Positions 31,539 to 39,921 of a DNA stretch of 40,957 bases are shown here, one piece after another (positions within the stretch are counted from its first letter, which is position 1; each line of letters starts with the position of its first letter). Below the pieces are notes generated by a model. The model made no database searches and was not told the DNA's origin. It saw only the letters and a list, made by a program, of their open reading frames with translations. This DNA comes from a bacterium. GTDB taxonomy: Bacteria; Actinomycetota; Acidimicrobiia; Spongiisociales; Spongiisociaceae. The stretch spans positions 1 to 40,957 of the forward strand of contig JAPOQZ010000149.1 of NCBI GenBank assembly GCA_026710435.1, in the 5' to 3' direction. The translations under genes and the position numbers were made by a program.

Positions 31539-32171
31539 TTATCGACTGGTCTCGGGACATAGGTACTGGCTTGCTGCTCCCACCCACGTCTCCATCAGCA
31601 ACTCGATTTCTTGGTCCTTAGGCTCCAGCCCTTCCGGCCACTCGAGTTCGGTACCAGCCATTAGCGTCAAGAACTGCGCCATGGCATCTACCGAGCTTTC
31701 GTCACCAAGATTGGGGCAGATCAATTCCTCTGCCAAGTCAAGGTACCCGTGACACGGTATGGTGATACTCGACCCGACCTGCCGCAGCGCGATGGCTGAT
31801 ATCACCGCTTGAACATCTTGGCAGAACAGCTCCTTCGCTCCTGGTGACGCATCAGCGGCTGCTAACCGCGATGGCAGCGTGGTCGACGGCGGCAAACTAG
31901 TAGTTACCCGATGTGTGGTGGTGGTTGCCTGAAGTGCTGTCGTAGTTGGTTCAGCAGTGGTTCCCGTGCCTGATTCGATAGTGGTTGGTGACATCGTGGC
32001 GGTTGTAGTAGACGGAACTGTGGTGGTGGTCGTACTAGTTGGCGTTACGACCGTTGTTGTAGACAACGGGGTTGCCGCAGTTGTAGTTGTGGTTGTTGGC
32101 ACCGGCGTGTCCTGGCGGGCCAATTGTAGAAACAACACGATGATGACCGCGATCAGAACACTGATAATCAC
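31539..32171 (-). CDS. Membrane-anchored Thr-rich protein with C-terminal LCP motif
   Basis: A 210-residue protein from GTG 32171. The N-terminal helix (SVLIAVIIVLFLQLA) is followed by about 80 residues of Thr/Pro/Ala-rich linker. A small domain has four Cys (ELFCQDVQAV, ITIPCHGYLD, EELICPNLG, ASQYLCPETSR). The C-terminal YLCPE is typical of DUF732-like secreted proteins. In-frame codons upstream (RKRRLVVALG) extend the helix but contain no better start before a TAG. It has the same architecture as 20930-21616. Confidence 0.72.
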   Translation of the reverse strand: MIISVLIAVIIVLFLQLARQDTPVPTTTTTTAATPLSTTTVVTPTSTTTTTVPSTTTATMSPTTIESGTGTTAEPTTTALQATTTTHRVTTSLPPSTTLPSRLAAADASPGAKELFCQDVQAVISAIALRQVGSSITIPCHGYLDLAEELICPNLGDESSVDAMAQFLTLMAGTELEWPEGLEPKDQEIELLMETWVGAASQYLCPETSR

Positions 32172-32379
32172 ACCTAGGGCTACAACTAGCCGACGTTTCC
32201 TGAGCGCTCTCTATCGTCAGTTACCACATCTACCCCGAATCGCTTGCAGGTTGTGACTCGTCAACTCTGTGAGCTGGAACCTCGGGCAGGCTAACAAACA
32301 GCCGACACGGTTCAGTCCATACCAGTGCTACACCCGGCTCCAAGGGCCGCGCCCACGGAGCCCAGAACTAACCCCTGTT

Positions 32380-33123
32380 TCAGGGGATGACGACGTTGTG
32401 CCAGACATACTCACGGTTGTAACTTTCCGAGGAACGCCCACGGGCTCTCAGGTAGGCACCGGACCCGGTGCTGTTCTCTGGTACAGCGAAGCAGACCGTG
32501 AAAGTCGTGGATGTACCAGCCAGGAGTCCCGGCCCGCTGAAGTAGGTGTCATCCGCGCACGCTGTCCCGTAGTCGTAGCCTACGCCGGCGATGAACAGGT
32601 CGAAGTCAGTCTCCCGCCAGGTTGTCCCAACATCGTCGGTACCGTCGTACCGAGCGGTAACCGAAACCGTGATCGGCACGAAACCCTCTTCCGCGTCTGC
32701 ATAGGACCAGGATGACCTCTCGGCACCGTGTACCACGAGCGTCCAATCCCCGGACACAGCAGGGCAGCCGGGACTGGCGGGGTCGGCGAGGGTGGCAGAA
32801 GACCCGCAAGAGCCTGACTGGGAGGGTAGGGCCGCCAACTGTTCGGCTCCGCCTCGGAGAAAAGTGGCCAGATCGGCCCGAGTAGCCCCCTCCGGGAAGG
32901 CTCTACCTATCACGGTGGTGAGCTGATGCGCGGGGATCGACCGATCAGGCTTAAACGTGCCGTCCTCGTAACCGAAGAACCATCCCTGCTCCACCGCGTA
33001 CTCGATGTCGTGGTACTGAACGTGCGTTTCGTCCACGTCGCTGAACCGTGCAACCGCGAAGGCTGTACCCACAACAGCCAGGAACCCAACTACCCCTAAC
33101 CCGACCATTACACGTCGACTCAT
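32380..33123 (-). CDS. Exported SLH-domain protein
   Basis: A 247-residue protein. The signal sequence (MSRRVMVGLGVVGFLAVVGT) leads into one S-layer homology repeat (FSDVDETHVQYHDIEYAVEQ, GWFFGYEDGTFKPDRSIPAH), which normally binds cell-wall polymers. The C-terminal half (about 130-245) is a beta-rich, DUF4352-like or Ig-like domain (FVPITVSVTARYDG, TFTVCFAVPENSTG). SLH domains usually come in threes, so a single one is unusual. The ATG at 33123 is preceded by ggaggg. Confidence 0.8.
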   Translation of the reverse strand: MSRRVMVGLGVVGFLAVVGTAFAVARFSDVDETHVQYHDIEYAVEQGWFFGYEDGTFKPDRSIPAHQLTTVIGRAFPEGATRADLATFLRGGAEQLAALPSQSGSCGSSATLADPASPGCPAVSGDWTLVVHGAERSSWSYADAEEGFVPITVSVTARYDGTDDVGTTWRETDFDLFIAGVGYDYGTACADDTYFSGPGLLAGTSTTFTVCFAVPENSTGSGAYLRARGRSSESYNREYVWHNVVIP

Positions 33124-33216
33124 CAACCCTCCCAGCCGCAACGACTCAGGAAGGCTAGCAACATCAAGCCGACTCGGGCTTCACAAGCCACCGACAGCGT
33201 ATGTGGCAACGGCTAG

Positions 33217-33241
33217 GCCGGTGTCCGATAATAGACATTAT
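33217..33241. repeat. 25-bp direct repeat with internal palindrome, copy 1
   Basis: It reads gccggtgtccgataat, then agacattat. The block ATAAT...ATTAT is palindromic around the centre. The second copy at 34793-34817 differs at one base. TGTC-ATAAT half-sites are reminiscent of serine-resolvase crossover sites. Confidence 0.75.
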
Positions 33242-33305
33242 GACAACCGATCCTGGCGGTTGGCCCTGTAAGCACACCTGCAGGTGTGCCATAAACAGCG
33301 AGGGC

Positions 33306-33356
33306 GGCGGGGTAATTGCGCTGATCAAACTCTGGGTAGTGTCAACGATCGCTACC
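33306..33356. repeat. Solitary IS21-type end
   Basis: It contains ctgatcaaactctgggtag followed by tgtcaacgatcgcta, aligning over about 50 bases with the right inverted repeat of the IS21 at 14788-14837 with one extra base. No istAB is nearby. Confidence 0.7.
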
Positions 33357-33512
33357 GTTGCTTCCCTGGCTCGACGTTGGGGGCTTATGCCTGGCTGGAT
33401 CCCCTACCGTCTTCCCCGCTCTGGGTGAGGGGCAACTGAGAAGCCTTCCGTTAAGGACCGGCGATGGGTCGCCAAGCGTCTGGAGGGAACAGGCGTAGAC
33501 TTTGGATACCGA

Positions 33513-34553
33513 ATGACCCCTCCTAACAATCCCTCCAGTTCTTGGACCCGACAGGTGAACCAGCCCCGCCCCGAACATGCACCAGAGGATCGTTCGGACT
33601 CTCGTGAACCCGAGCGGGCCCACCCCCGATGGGCAACCACCTCGTGGTGGCGGGTTGTTGTCGTCGCCGAGGTCACCGTGCTGGCCGTACTCGGGTACAT
33701 GGCCTCAGGGGAACGGTTTCCCTTCTACCCGGACCCGCAGCCATCCCTTGCCGACTTAACCCATTCCGAGATTGTGGGTTGCGTCATCCTCGCTGTTGTG
33801 GGTGTTGGGTTACTTGGCCTCCCCGGCCGCTGGTGGTGGAAGCCCGGTCTGGCCGCAGCCCTGGCGGTGGCCCTAGGCGTGGTCGTGATCGCGTTCGGGT
33901 GGGGTATAGAAGACCAGCGGCTCTACGTCCTCGACCACCCTGGGCCCGACCTCGAGTTCGTCCAGGATGCGCATGCATGTCGTGAACGGGCTCCGACTAC
34001 CGCCCAGAAAGCATTTTCAGTGGGACGGGTACCCGACGAATGCCGGGACATATGGCTCAACGCTGCAACCACAACCACAACCACAACGCTGCCGCCTATT
34101 CAGACGAAGCGCGCAGACCTCCTCCATGACCTAGACACCGAGGATCGGGCAGCTCTCGAAGCCCTCGGCGATGCCTACGAGATTCTGGGCCGCTCGCTTG
34201 ACGACAACGAACAAACCGCCATCCTCGCCTACGTAGCGGCCCGGAACAGCGGCAACCAGGACCTCGAAGACACCGCTCAGGAGGTCATGGCCGGTACCCT
34301 CGACGACCTCGACCGCACCGGCATTCAACTCGTCTTCGACGCCTACGGCCGACTCCGCGAACAGCTATACAGCAAGCAGTCCAACATCGACGTCCGTGAC
34401 GGCACCATCCGGTCGGCTGACCCCTGGATCGCTATCAACGGCTACCTGTCCGTTGCCCAGCCCGATTCATCCGATTTCGACAGCGTCCTCGACGCCATGG
34501 GCTTTGACCTCAACATGACCGAGGTAAACACCCTGCTCGAAGCCTTGAACTAG
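33513..34553 (+). CDS. Multi-pass membrane protein with helical C-terminal domain
   Basis: A 346-residue protein. A polar N-terminus (about 1-45) is followed by three membrane helices (VVVVAEVTVLAVLGYM, IVGCVILAVVGVGLLGL, AAALAVALGVVVIAFGWG). A short Thr run (about residues 186-192) comes next, then an acidic helical domain of about 150 residues (LLHDLDTEDRAALEALGDAY, EDTAQEVMAGTLDDLDRT). No family recognised. It lies between two copies of a 25-base direct repeat. Confidence 0.68.
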   Translation: MTPPNNPSSSWTRQVNQPRPEHAPEDRSDSREPERAHPRWATTSWWRVVVVAEVTVLAVLGYMASGERFPFYPDPQPSLADLTHSEIVGCVILAVVGVGLLGLPGRWWWKPGLAAALAVALGVVVIAFGWGIEDQRLYVLDHPGPDLEFVQDAHACRERAPTTAQKAFSVGRVPDECRDIWLNAATTTTTTTLPPIQTKRADLLHDLDTEDRAALEALGDAYEILGRSLDDNEQTAILAYVAARNSGNQDLEDTAQEVMAGTLDDLDRTGIQLVFDAYGRLREQLYSKQSNIDVRDGTIRSADPWIAINGYLSVAQPDSSDFDSVLDAMGFDLNMTEVNTLLEALN

Positions 34554-34792
34554 AACCACCCCCGACGTCGCCACCTCGGCTGGAAGTGTCCCTCACGGTG
34601 GTTCAGCGGACCGGAGTGTCGAACCGGATGGTGGTGAGCCGCAGCGACTGCTTTGACTAGATGGGTGAGCGATGGGATGTCCCGAAAAGCCTAAAGCTCC
34701 GACGATGCGGTACAGGCCCCATACAGATAGCCAGTCTGTTCCAGGACTGCCTCGAGAGGGAGCGCCGATCTCCGGAGACCAAAACGGGCGAC

Positions 34793-34817
34793 GCCGGTGT
34801 CCGATAATCGACATTAT
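34793..34817. repeat. 25-bp direct repeat with internal palindrome, copy 2
   Basis: It matches 33217-33241 at 24 of 25 positions in the same orientation. Here the palindrome is longer (gataat cgac attatc). Confidence 0.75.
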
Positions 34818-35346
34818 CTAAACCTGACGGTGGGACGTTTCCCCAGGTAGACGGCGGTTTCCGGCAGCCAGCAGGCGGGGCGTGCATAAACCCGCCCAGC
34901 CACGTTTGGATATACACCACACAGCGCTAGTCAACAATAGGCTACAGACCCTCCGCTCCCGCTCCCGAACGCCGAGTACACCCAGTGCAGACGTGAGACG
35001 GAAGCTCCCCGACAGCCCACCTGGCTGATCGTCGGCCCCCGACAGAGGGGCACTCCGCTGTCGCCGGCCGTCAGCGGAAACCGCTCCCGGGTACCGTCAA
35101 CCCCTATGACCAGAGTCCGACCCTCCAAGGCCGTCCACCACCCAAATATCCCCCCGGCCGCCGCTGCGCCACCCACAGCTGCACAGCACGCCTATCCATC
35201 TACAACCCGGCCGCCCACTGCCGCCTCCACTCCCCCAACCGATACCCACACACATGGAAACCGTCAAGGCCGGCGAAACCGCCGGACAGGTAACCGCTGT
35301 CGGTGGCCGGGCCGAGCCCCCAGCGGAAGGGTCCTCCGCTACCGCA
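34818..35346. other. No confident gene
   Basis: A minus-strand frame (34931-35176) contains ALEGRTLVIGVDGTRERF, which reads like protein but has no family match or start signal. Otherwise nothing was seen. Confidence 0.4.
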
Positions 35347-35396
35347 GGTGGCGAATTTCGATGATCGACTCTGGGTAGTTTCAACGATCGCCACCA
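35347..35396. repeat. Solitary IS21-type end
   Basis: It is nearly identical to the right inverted repeat of the IS21 at 14788-14837 (gatcgactctgggtagtttc shared exactly) and in the same orientation, but without transposase genes. Confidence 0.8.
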
Positions 35397-35578
35397 CAAG
35401 CCAGGAACCGGTTCCCCCCCGGCACGCCGTGGCGGCTCTCCCCTCGAGGGTTTCGGGCGGAAACGCTGGCATCTAGGGCATTGGCGGACGAGCCCCATCG
35501 GTACCGCTGGTGACGCAAATGCCGCTGTCCTAACGGGGCTGGGCTCCACAGACACTTGCCGGTTGGGGGAGATAGTGG

Positions 35579-36616
35579 TTAGCGGCGGCCCTTCTTCTTG
35601 TTCTGACGCTGCTGCTGGCGGCGGCGCTCCCGGTTCATAGCCGGCTGCGGACCCGGCGGTTGAGGACCGGTCGGTGGCCCTGGCACGACAACCTGCGTAC
35701 TTATCTGCAAGTACGCCCGGCCGTGGTGGTTCTCGATGAGCTTGGTTGTGCCTGTGTCGTTGAAGGTGTGCCGAGTGGCGTGATGAACTGACAAGACGAG
35801 GTCTTGTAGCGTCTGGTCATCCTCAAGGCGGGTTACCTTCAGGCCCTGTTGCTGAGCGTCGAAGACTGTCACAGGTCTCCCATGTGACTTGAACCGAGAG
35901 AAGTCAGCGAACCACTTTGCAACATCTTTTGCCTTGACATGGTTGCCTTCGAGCATGTGCGCTCCGAGTTGCTCGGCTACGAACTCCTCAGCGCGATCCC
36001 GCGAATGAATGCACTGCGCTATTAAGCCGGGGGTAAGCGAACGCAGCAGCGGGAGCCAGGCACCGATGTTCCTGGGATCCTGACACTCGGTTTTTGCCAT
36101 CTCGAACTGATCGATGATGGCTTGGCCTGGTGACGACCGGGGACCTTCGGGCGTCATCAAGGTGAACTGCGGATCGATTGGGCCAAGCTGTGAGTGTGTC
36201 CCCATGAGGATCTCGTCGCACGCCAACGCCATCATGGTCGCAGCCGACATTGCCGCCACTGGCACCACTGCTCGGATGTGATCGAACCTCGTCCGCAGGT
36301 ACCCCATGATGGCCTCGGCAGCTTCGGGACTACCGCCAGGGCTCGTGAGGATCAGGTCTAGCTTCCGCTCCTCGATGTTGGACATAGCTTCCATGAACCC
36401 TTGCTGGTCGCCCAGGGTGAGAGAGGGCTTCTTCGTTCGGAACGGGTTGGTTTTCCAGCCAGCACGTGGCATAGAGAACCGTGGCACGGCCCGTGCGGTC
36501 CGATAGCTTCTTTAGGTACTTGCGGCGAAGCTGGTCATGGGGCGACTGGGCACCGAGTCTCGTCGGCCTGGCGGCCGCAGCCCTCTTCAGGTTGTTGAGT
36601 TCGCTGAGCTGCTCAC
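35579..36616 (-). pseudogene. SDH_sah / ClpP-class serine protease-like protein, frameshifted
   Basis: The main frame (35579 to about 36430) encodes GFMEAMSNIEERKLDLILTS and PGGSPEAAEAIMGYLRTRFD. VPVAAMSAATMMALACDEIL and GTHSQLGPIDPQFTL follow, the Ser-containing strand and Lys-region of the SDH_sah (ClpP-like, COG0616) family. It ends in a Lys/Arg/Gln-rich tail. The family N-terminus (LRRKYLKKLSDRTGRATVLY, ATCWLENQPVPNEEA) is present but one base out of frame; the join falls in ctctctc near 36425. Upstream, that frame has no ATG, and the GTG at 36616 overlapping the small gene leads to an early stop, so a second indel is likely. Confidence 0.75.
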
Positions 36617-36801
36617 CCTATGTCGGCATTCGGTGCCCACCCGGACGAGTTCGAGGCAACGAACTGCTGAACAACAGGTGCGGAAGCCGTCACGGCAGCG
36701 AAGTACTGAACCTCCGCGGCCTCGTACGCAGCAACGAGATCGGCCACTCCGGCTTCGTGTTCCTGCAACTGCGATTCGAGTTCAGTACCGACATCGCTCA
36801 T
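36613..36801 (-). CDS. Small helical protein upstream of the SDH_sah gene
   Basis: A 62-residue protein, MSDVGTELESQLQEHEAGVA then DLVAAYEAAEVQYFAAVTAS, predicted to be mostly helical and acidic. The ATG at 36801 follows a strong aggaggg site. Its TGA overlaps a GTG at 36616, the likely original start of the protease-like gene, so the pair was an operon. Function unknown; it may be an adaptor of the protease-like protein. Confidence 0.7.
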   Translation of the reverse strand: MSDVGTELESQLQEHEAGVADLVAAYEAAEVQYFAAVTASAPVVQQFVASNSSGWAPNADIG

Positions 36802-37038
36802 GGTCCCTCCTGATTGGTCCACTACCATACCAATTCTCCCTGAGCTTTCAGAAAGGACGTCCGCAGCGGAAGGGCTGTCCGCTGCCAACAGCGGGGACGG
36901 GCCAGGCAGACCCGGGACTCAGCCTCTAACGGCCGAATCGGGGAATCATCACCTTCGCCTGCGTTAACGGGCCTTCTACCAGCCCACCGTCCAGAACCCG
37001 CCTTCTGGGTCGGGACGGCAAGATCCACCTCGCTCATC

Positions 37039-37068
37039 TTTATAGCGTCGTGGTTACACGGTTGTCAG
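37039..37068 (-). promoter_or_regulatory. Sigma70-type promoter for the leftward SDH_sah operon
   Basis: On the minus strand: -35 CTGACA (37063-37068), 18-base spacer, -10 TATAAA (37039-37044). Transcription would begin near 37032, giving a leader of about 230 bases before the start at 36801. An open frame 36822-37037 starts at or before the expected transcription start and is therefore doubtful. Confidence 0.5.
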
Positions 37069-37083
37069 ACCGACGACATATAG

Positions 37084-37109
37084 TCATGTAAAGATGCTAT
37101 TGTCATGTC
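37084..37109 (+). promoter_or_regulatory. Promoter of the HTH gene with repeated TCATGT
   Basis: An extended -10 (tgcTATTGT, 37095-37103) lies about 30 bases before the start at 37135. Two copies of tcatgt flank it, about 20 bases apart, and could be operator half-sites for the encoded regulator. The -35 is weak, which would fit activation or an extended -10 promoter. Confidence 0.4.
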
Positions 37110-37134
37110 TGCAGGACACCAAGGAGCAGCCGAT

Positions 37135-37674
37135 ATGCAATCCATCGAAGGTGAGTTCTGGCAGGACCGTGCTCGCATAGCGTTTCGAATGGCCTGGGAG
37201 GGGGAATCACATGGGTCACTGGCGTACGTATTTAGTCTCGGTGATCCGGGTGACCATCCGCATACGCGCAAGAACGTCCCTGTAGATATAAGCGACGAGG
37301 AATTCCTCGCCGCTCAGCAGCGAGTCCTGATGGACTCACATGGGGCTCGCTTCAAGCCGTTCGAAACAGAGGAAGACACGCCAAGCCAGTGGAGGGAACC
37401 GCTTCCGATTCTCGATGTCGCTACGGTTGCTCGCCATGCTGGCGTCACGGAAGGCGCGGTTCGGGTGGCCTGCAAACGCGGTGCGCTTAGGTCATTGCGG
37501 CTCGAAGGCTACGGTCGGGCGATCTTTGTGCGACTATCGGACTGCGAGACTTACTACGGCGCATGGGACTCGGAAAAGAGTGACCGCATCCGGGCAGAGA
37601 TGTGGGAACCACCGCGACTGGTAACCATAAGCGATGATGTCGCCTATCTCCTCCCATCCCAAGGCATTGCTTAG
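37135..37674 (+). CDS. HTH-domain DNA-binding protein
   Basis: A 179-residue protein. The C-terminal half contains LDVATVARHAGVTEGAVRVA followed by CKRGALRSLRLEGYGRAIFV, a winged HTH of the MerR/excisionase type with the tyrosine-rich strand that follows it. The N-terminal half (about 1-95) is unassigned. An in-frame ATG at 37105 lies beside the -10 element, while the ATG at 37135 is preceded by aaggag, so the later start is used. It is divergent from the SDH_sah operon and may control it. Confidence 0.7.
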   Translation: MQSIEGEFWQDRARIAFRMAWEGESHGSLAYVFSLGDPGDHPHTRKNVPVDISDEEFLAAQQRVLMDSHGARFKPFETEEDTPSQWREPLPILDVATVARHAGVTEGAVRVACKRGALRSLRLEGYGRAIFVRLSDCETYYGAWDSEKSDRIRAEMWEPPRLVTISDDVAYLLPSQGIA

Positions 37675-37704
37675 ACGAGACGGTACAACAGGCGTTTAGT
37701 GGAG

Positions 37705-38357
37705 TCAGCCGTGCCGATCGAACTGGTTAGCGGTCAACGCCGCCACTGCTTCACCGGGTCGGGTGTAGACCGACAAGGTCCGTAGGTCCCGGTGCCGGCT
37801 CTTGGCCTGCAGCATCACCGCGGACGCGCCTGCTTCGGCTAGATGCGTGAGGGATGCGTGGCGCAACTGGTGGAGGGTCCACCCACCCGAATGTCTGCAG
37901 AACTCCGCCGCGGCGGTACGGTAGTGAGCCGGGCTTGGCCAGTCGGTTGGTAGAGGTCACGGACCGCGGGTTCGGTGCGGGACCTGTACCGGGTGAGGAA
38001 GATGGGACCGGTGGTGCGGTTGGTAAGGAGGCGGGCGGTGGGCGCCGCCCACAGGATCATGTCGGTGCTGCCGCCTTTGGAGCGGATACGGGCCCTTCGC
38101 CTCGGCCTGTCGAGGTCCTCTACGTCGAGGGCTAGGACTTCGGATGCTCGGGCGGCGCGTCGGGTGTTCCACGTCGCCGCCGCACAACCATCCCAGCGCT
38201 CCGCGAACACGGCCGCTACCAGCTGCGGGCGGGTGGTCGCAGCCAGGTCCCGGCCGGCGAAAGAGGCCTCCACCGCCCCGGACACCGACGGCACATGACG
38301 GAGGGGATGATCCGGCTCCGGTTATGCTGCAGGTGGGAAGTTCACGACGTGACCCAG
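37705..38357 (-). pseudogene. Tyrosine recombinase with internal deletion and frameshift
   Basis: Reading leftward, the start region (38357, ATG changed to CTG) gives GHVVNFPPAA and a stop, then HPLRHVPSVSGAV and AERWDGCAAATWNTRRA. It joins directly to RASEVLALDVEDLDRPRRRA, so about 100 residues between the core-binding and catalytic domains are missing. After a further frameshift near 37920, GGWTLHQLRHASLTHLAEAG and AKSRHRDLRTLSVYTRPG give the HxxR and Tyr motifs. It is a dead relative of 19645-19887 and 28251-28660. Confidence 0.78.
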
Positions 38358-38416
38358 GGCTTCGAGTATGCCAACCGGCTCCGACATTGCCGGGTAAATC
38401 GGCCGGCTCGAGGCGT

Positions 38417-38530
38417 TATTTGACATATCCCGCAGGGCTCACGCACTCAGGCGGTTCGCGTCGCGCCTGGTCAGGGGGTTTCGCAGGGGTCAGGTATTCA
38501 TGTATCCGCCCAATACCTTGCAGCTATAAC
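38417..38530. repeat. Diverged copy of the integrase upstream region
   Basis: It is related to 20049-20160 and lies at the same side of an integrase relic start. The shared blocks are acatatcccgcagg, tcagggggtttcgc and aggtatt. The inverted repeat is reduced to aggtatt/aatacct. Confidence 0.5.
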
Positions 38531-38915
38531 CTTACGGTCCGCCACAGGCTCATCCCCCCTTCCCCGCCTGGGTCCTCTCGGGCGGTTCCAGCTGGTGTCC
38601 GATGGGGTCTGTCTCCGCGTCTGGGACGTAAACAGGCCGGTCCGTCGAAGTGTGTGGCCATGCCGTACTCATCGTCGATCGTCCCGTCCTAGCCGATGGT
38701 CGTCGGGTCAGCGGCGGTGACCGGGCTGGAGAGTTCTCTGTCGAGGCGGGTAACGTCGGGGACCTCGAAGATCCGATACCGTTGCTTGCCGACGGTACGC
38801 ACCGTGTCTACCCAAACCTTAGCTTAGGGAGCTCCTACGGGGTTTAGCCCGGGGGGAGGTACCGAAGCGGCTGTGTACTTGCCGACAAAGGTGGCCTTGA
38901 CCCAGCCGGTGGTGG
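38531..38915. other. No gene recognised
   Basis: A minus-strand frame (about 38690-38835) encodes DTVRTVGKQRYRIFEVPDVT without a start or known family; it may be a remnant. Nothing else was seen. Confidence 0.4.
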
Positions 38916-39095
38916 CTACGTCTTAGCCGCCCCGGCGGCTTCTCGCTTGATTATGTCGATGGCGTTGTCGCAACTCCGCAAGGACTCGTAACCCTCGCCG
39001 GAGTCGGCCATGATCTTGTTGTTTGGAGCCTTGAAACGCCACCGCCATTCCCCGGCAGCATCCCTGTACCTGAAAAACTCGTAACCGCTAGCCAT
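38916..39095 (-). CDS. DUF1508 (YegP-like) protein
   Basis: A 59-residue protein: MASGYEFFRYRDAAGEWRWR, then FKAPNNKIMADSGEGYESLR and NAIDIIKREAA. This is one complete DUF1508 repeat (F-x-F/R-k-d..G.wrWr..a.N..i...sEgY.s...c..gi..vk), a small beta-alpha fold found singly in actinobacteria and often doubled elsewhere. The ATG at 39095 has aaggaa upstream; the open frame extends further but without a better start. Function unknown. Confidence 0.85.
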   Translation of the reverse strand: MASGYEFFRYRDAAGEWRWRFKAPNNKIMADSGEGYESLRSCDNAIDIIKREAAGAAKT

Positions 39096-39301
39096 GAGAT
39101 CCGTTCCTTTCTTCCAGGGGGTTGGCTGGTCCGCCGGACTCGCCGTGAGGACCACCGGCCTCATGTAAACCCTACGCGCGAGATTGCGCCGAACCCACCA
39201 CCCGGACCGTCAACGTCGGCTTGACAAACATAGGAGCATCATGACCCCCACGCCAACAACGGCGCGCCCGAATCCCACGTTTTCGCCCAGCCTCTACTTA
39301 A

Positions 39302-39721
39302 TCAGCTAGACGGAGGCATGAAGAGTGGTTCCAAGACAAGATCGCAGAGTTCCGACAGTCCCAACAGCCCGTCCCGGTCCTCCACTCGTGCCATACAGGT
39401 GCGGTTCGAGGTCCACTCGAGAGTTACCAGTCGGCGGATGGCAGTGTCGTTTGGAAAGAGAGTCCAAGCTTCAAGGCAGCACGGGTCCACGATGCGGGCG
39501 AAGCTGGCACTTGGAATCATCTGGCCCGAGGCCGTGGGTGGGTAACGCCGGAGACTGATTTCTTGGTCAGTGTCCACACCAACTTTGAATTGGTAGCGGT
39601 ATTGTGCGGCGAACCTGAGAGTCTTAGCGTCTGCCGCTACTTGCCGGACTGTTTCCCGGAGGGTGTTGAGAGCGTATTCGGCTAGACACCTCGCTCCTTG
39701 GGAGGTGGGTGATTCGCTCAT
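39302..39721 (-). CDS. Hypothetical protein
   Basis: A 139-residue protein: a helical N-terminus (LAEYALNTLRETVRQVAADA) and a mixed C-terminal half (VTLEWTSNRTCMARVEDRDG, LLGLSELCDLVLEPLF). No family recognised. It starts 11 bases after the stop of another small minus-strand frame, suggesting a two-gene unit. Confidence 0.5.
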   Translation of the reverse strand: MSESPTSQGARCLAEYALNTLRETVRQVAADAKTLRFAAQYRYQFKVGVDTDQEISLRRYPPTASGQMIPSASFARIVDPCCLEAWTLFPNDTAIRRLVTLEWTSNRTCMARVEDRDGLLGLSELCDLVLEPLFMPPSS

Positions 39722-39732
39722 GCCCCCGGAGG

Positions 39733-39921
39733 TTAGCGGTCGGCTGCTCTCCGGGCTGCGTCCGCAGTGTGTAGGGCGTCGTTGACGCTGGTTTCGAGCG
39801 CCCCAAGCTGATCGAGGGCTTCGGCTTGCTCATTCTCGAGCCACTGTGTGTCATCTCTGATAGCAGTCACATCTTGTTGGCCCTGTGCCAACTGCACGCC
39901 CAATCGGGGATCATTACCCAC
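39733..39921 (-). CDS. Small coiled-coil-like protein
   Basis: A 62-residue frame from GTG 39921: VQLAQGQQDVTAIRDDTQWL, then ENEQAEALDQLGALETSVND and ALHTADAARRAADR. Acidic heptad-like helix throughout. Size and placement upstream of 39302-39721 resemble small phage or plasmid accessory genes; no function can be given. Confidence 0.45.
   Translation of the reverse strand: MGNDPRLGVQLAQGQQDVTAIRDDTQWLENEQAEALDQLGALETSVNDALHTADAARRAADR

Noticed and set aside
31957-32256. Val-rich plus frame
   Set aside because: It is the antisense of the Thr-rich linker of the 31539-32171 protein.
36822-37037. 71-codon minus frame MSEVDLAVPTQKAG...
   Set aside because: Its ATG would be upstream of the transcription start predicted from the CTGACA/TATAAA promoter, and the sequence resembles no family.
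38690-38835. Minus frame encoding KVWVDTVRTVGKQRYRIF
   Set aside because: It reads like protein but has no start codon and no recognisable family; too short to call.
39240-39308. 22-codon plus frame with aggag before the ATG
   Set aside because: Too short, Thr/Pro-rich and unsupported by context.
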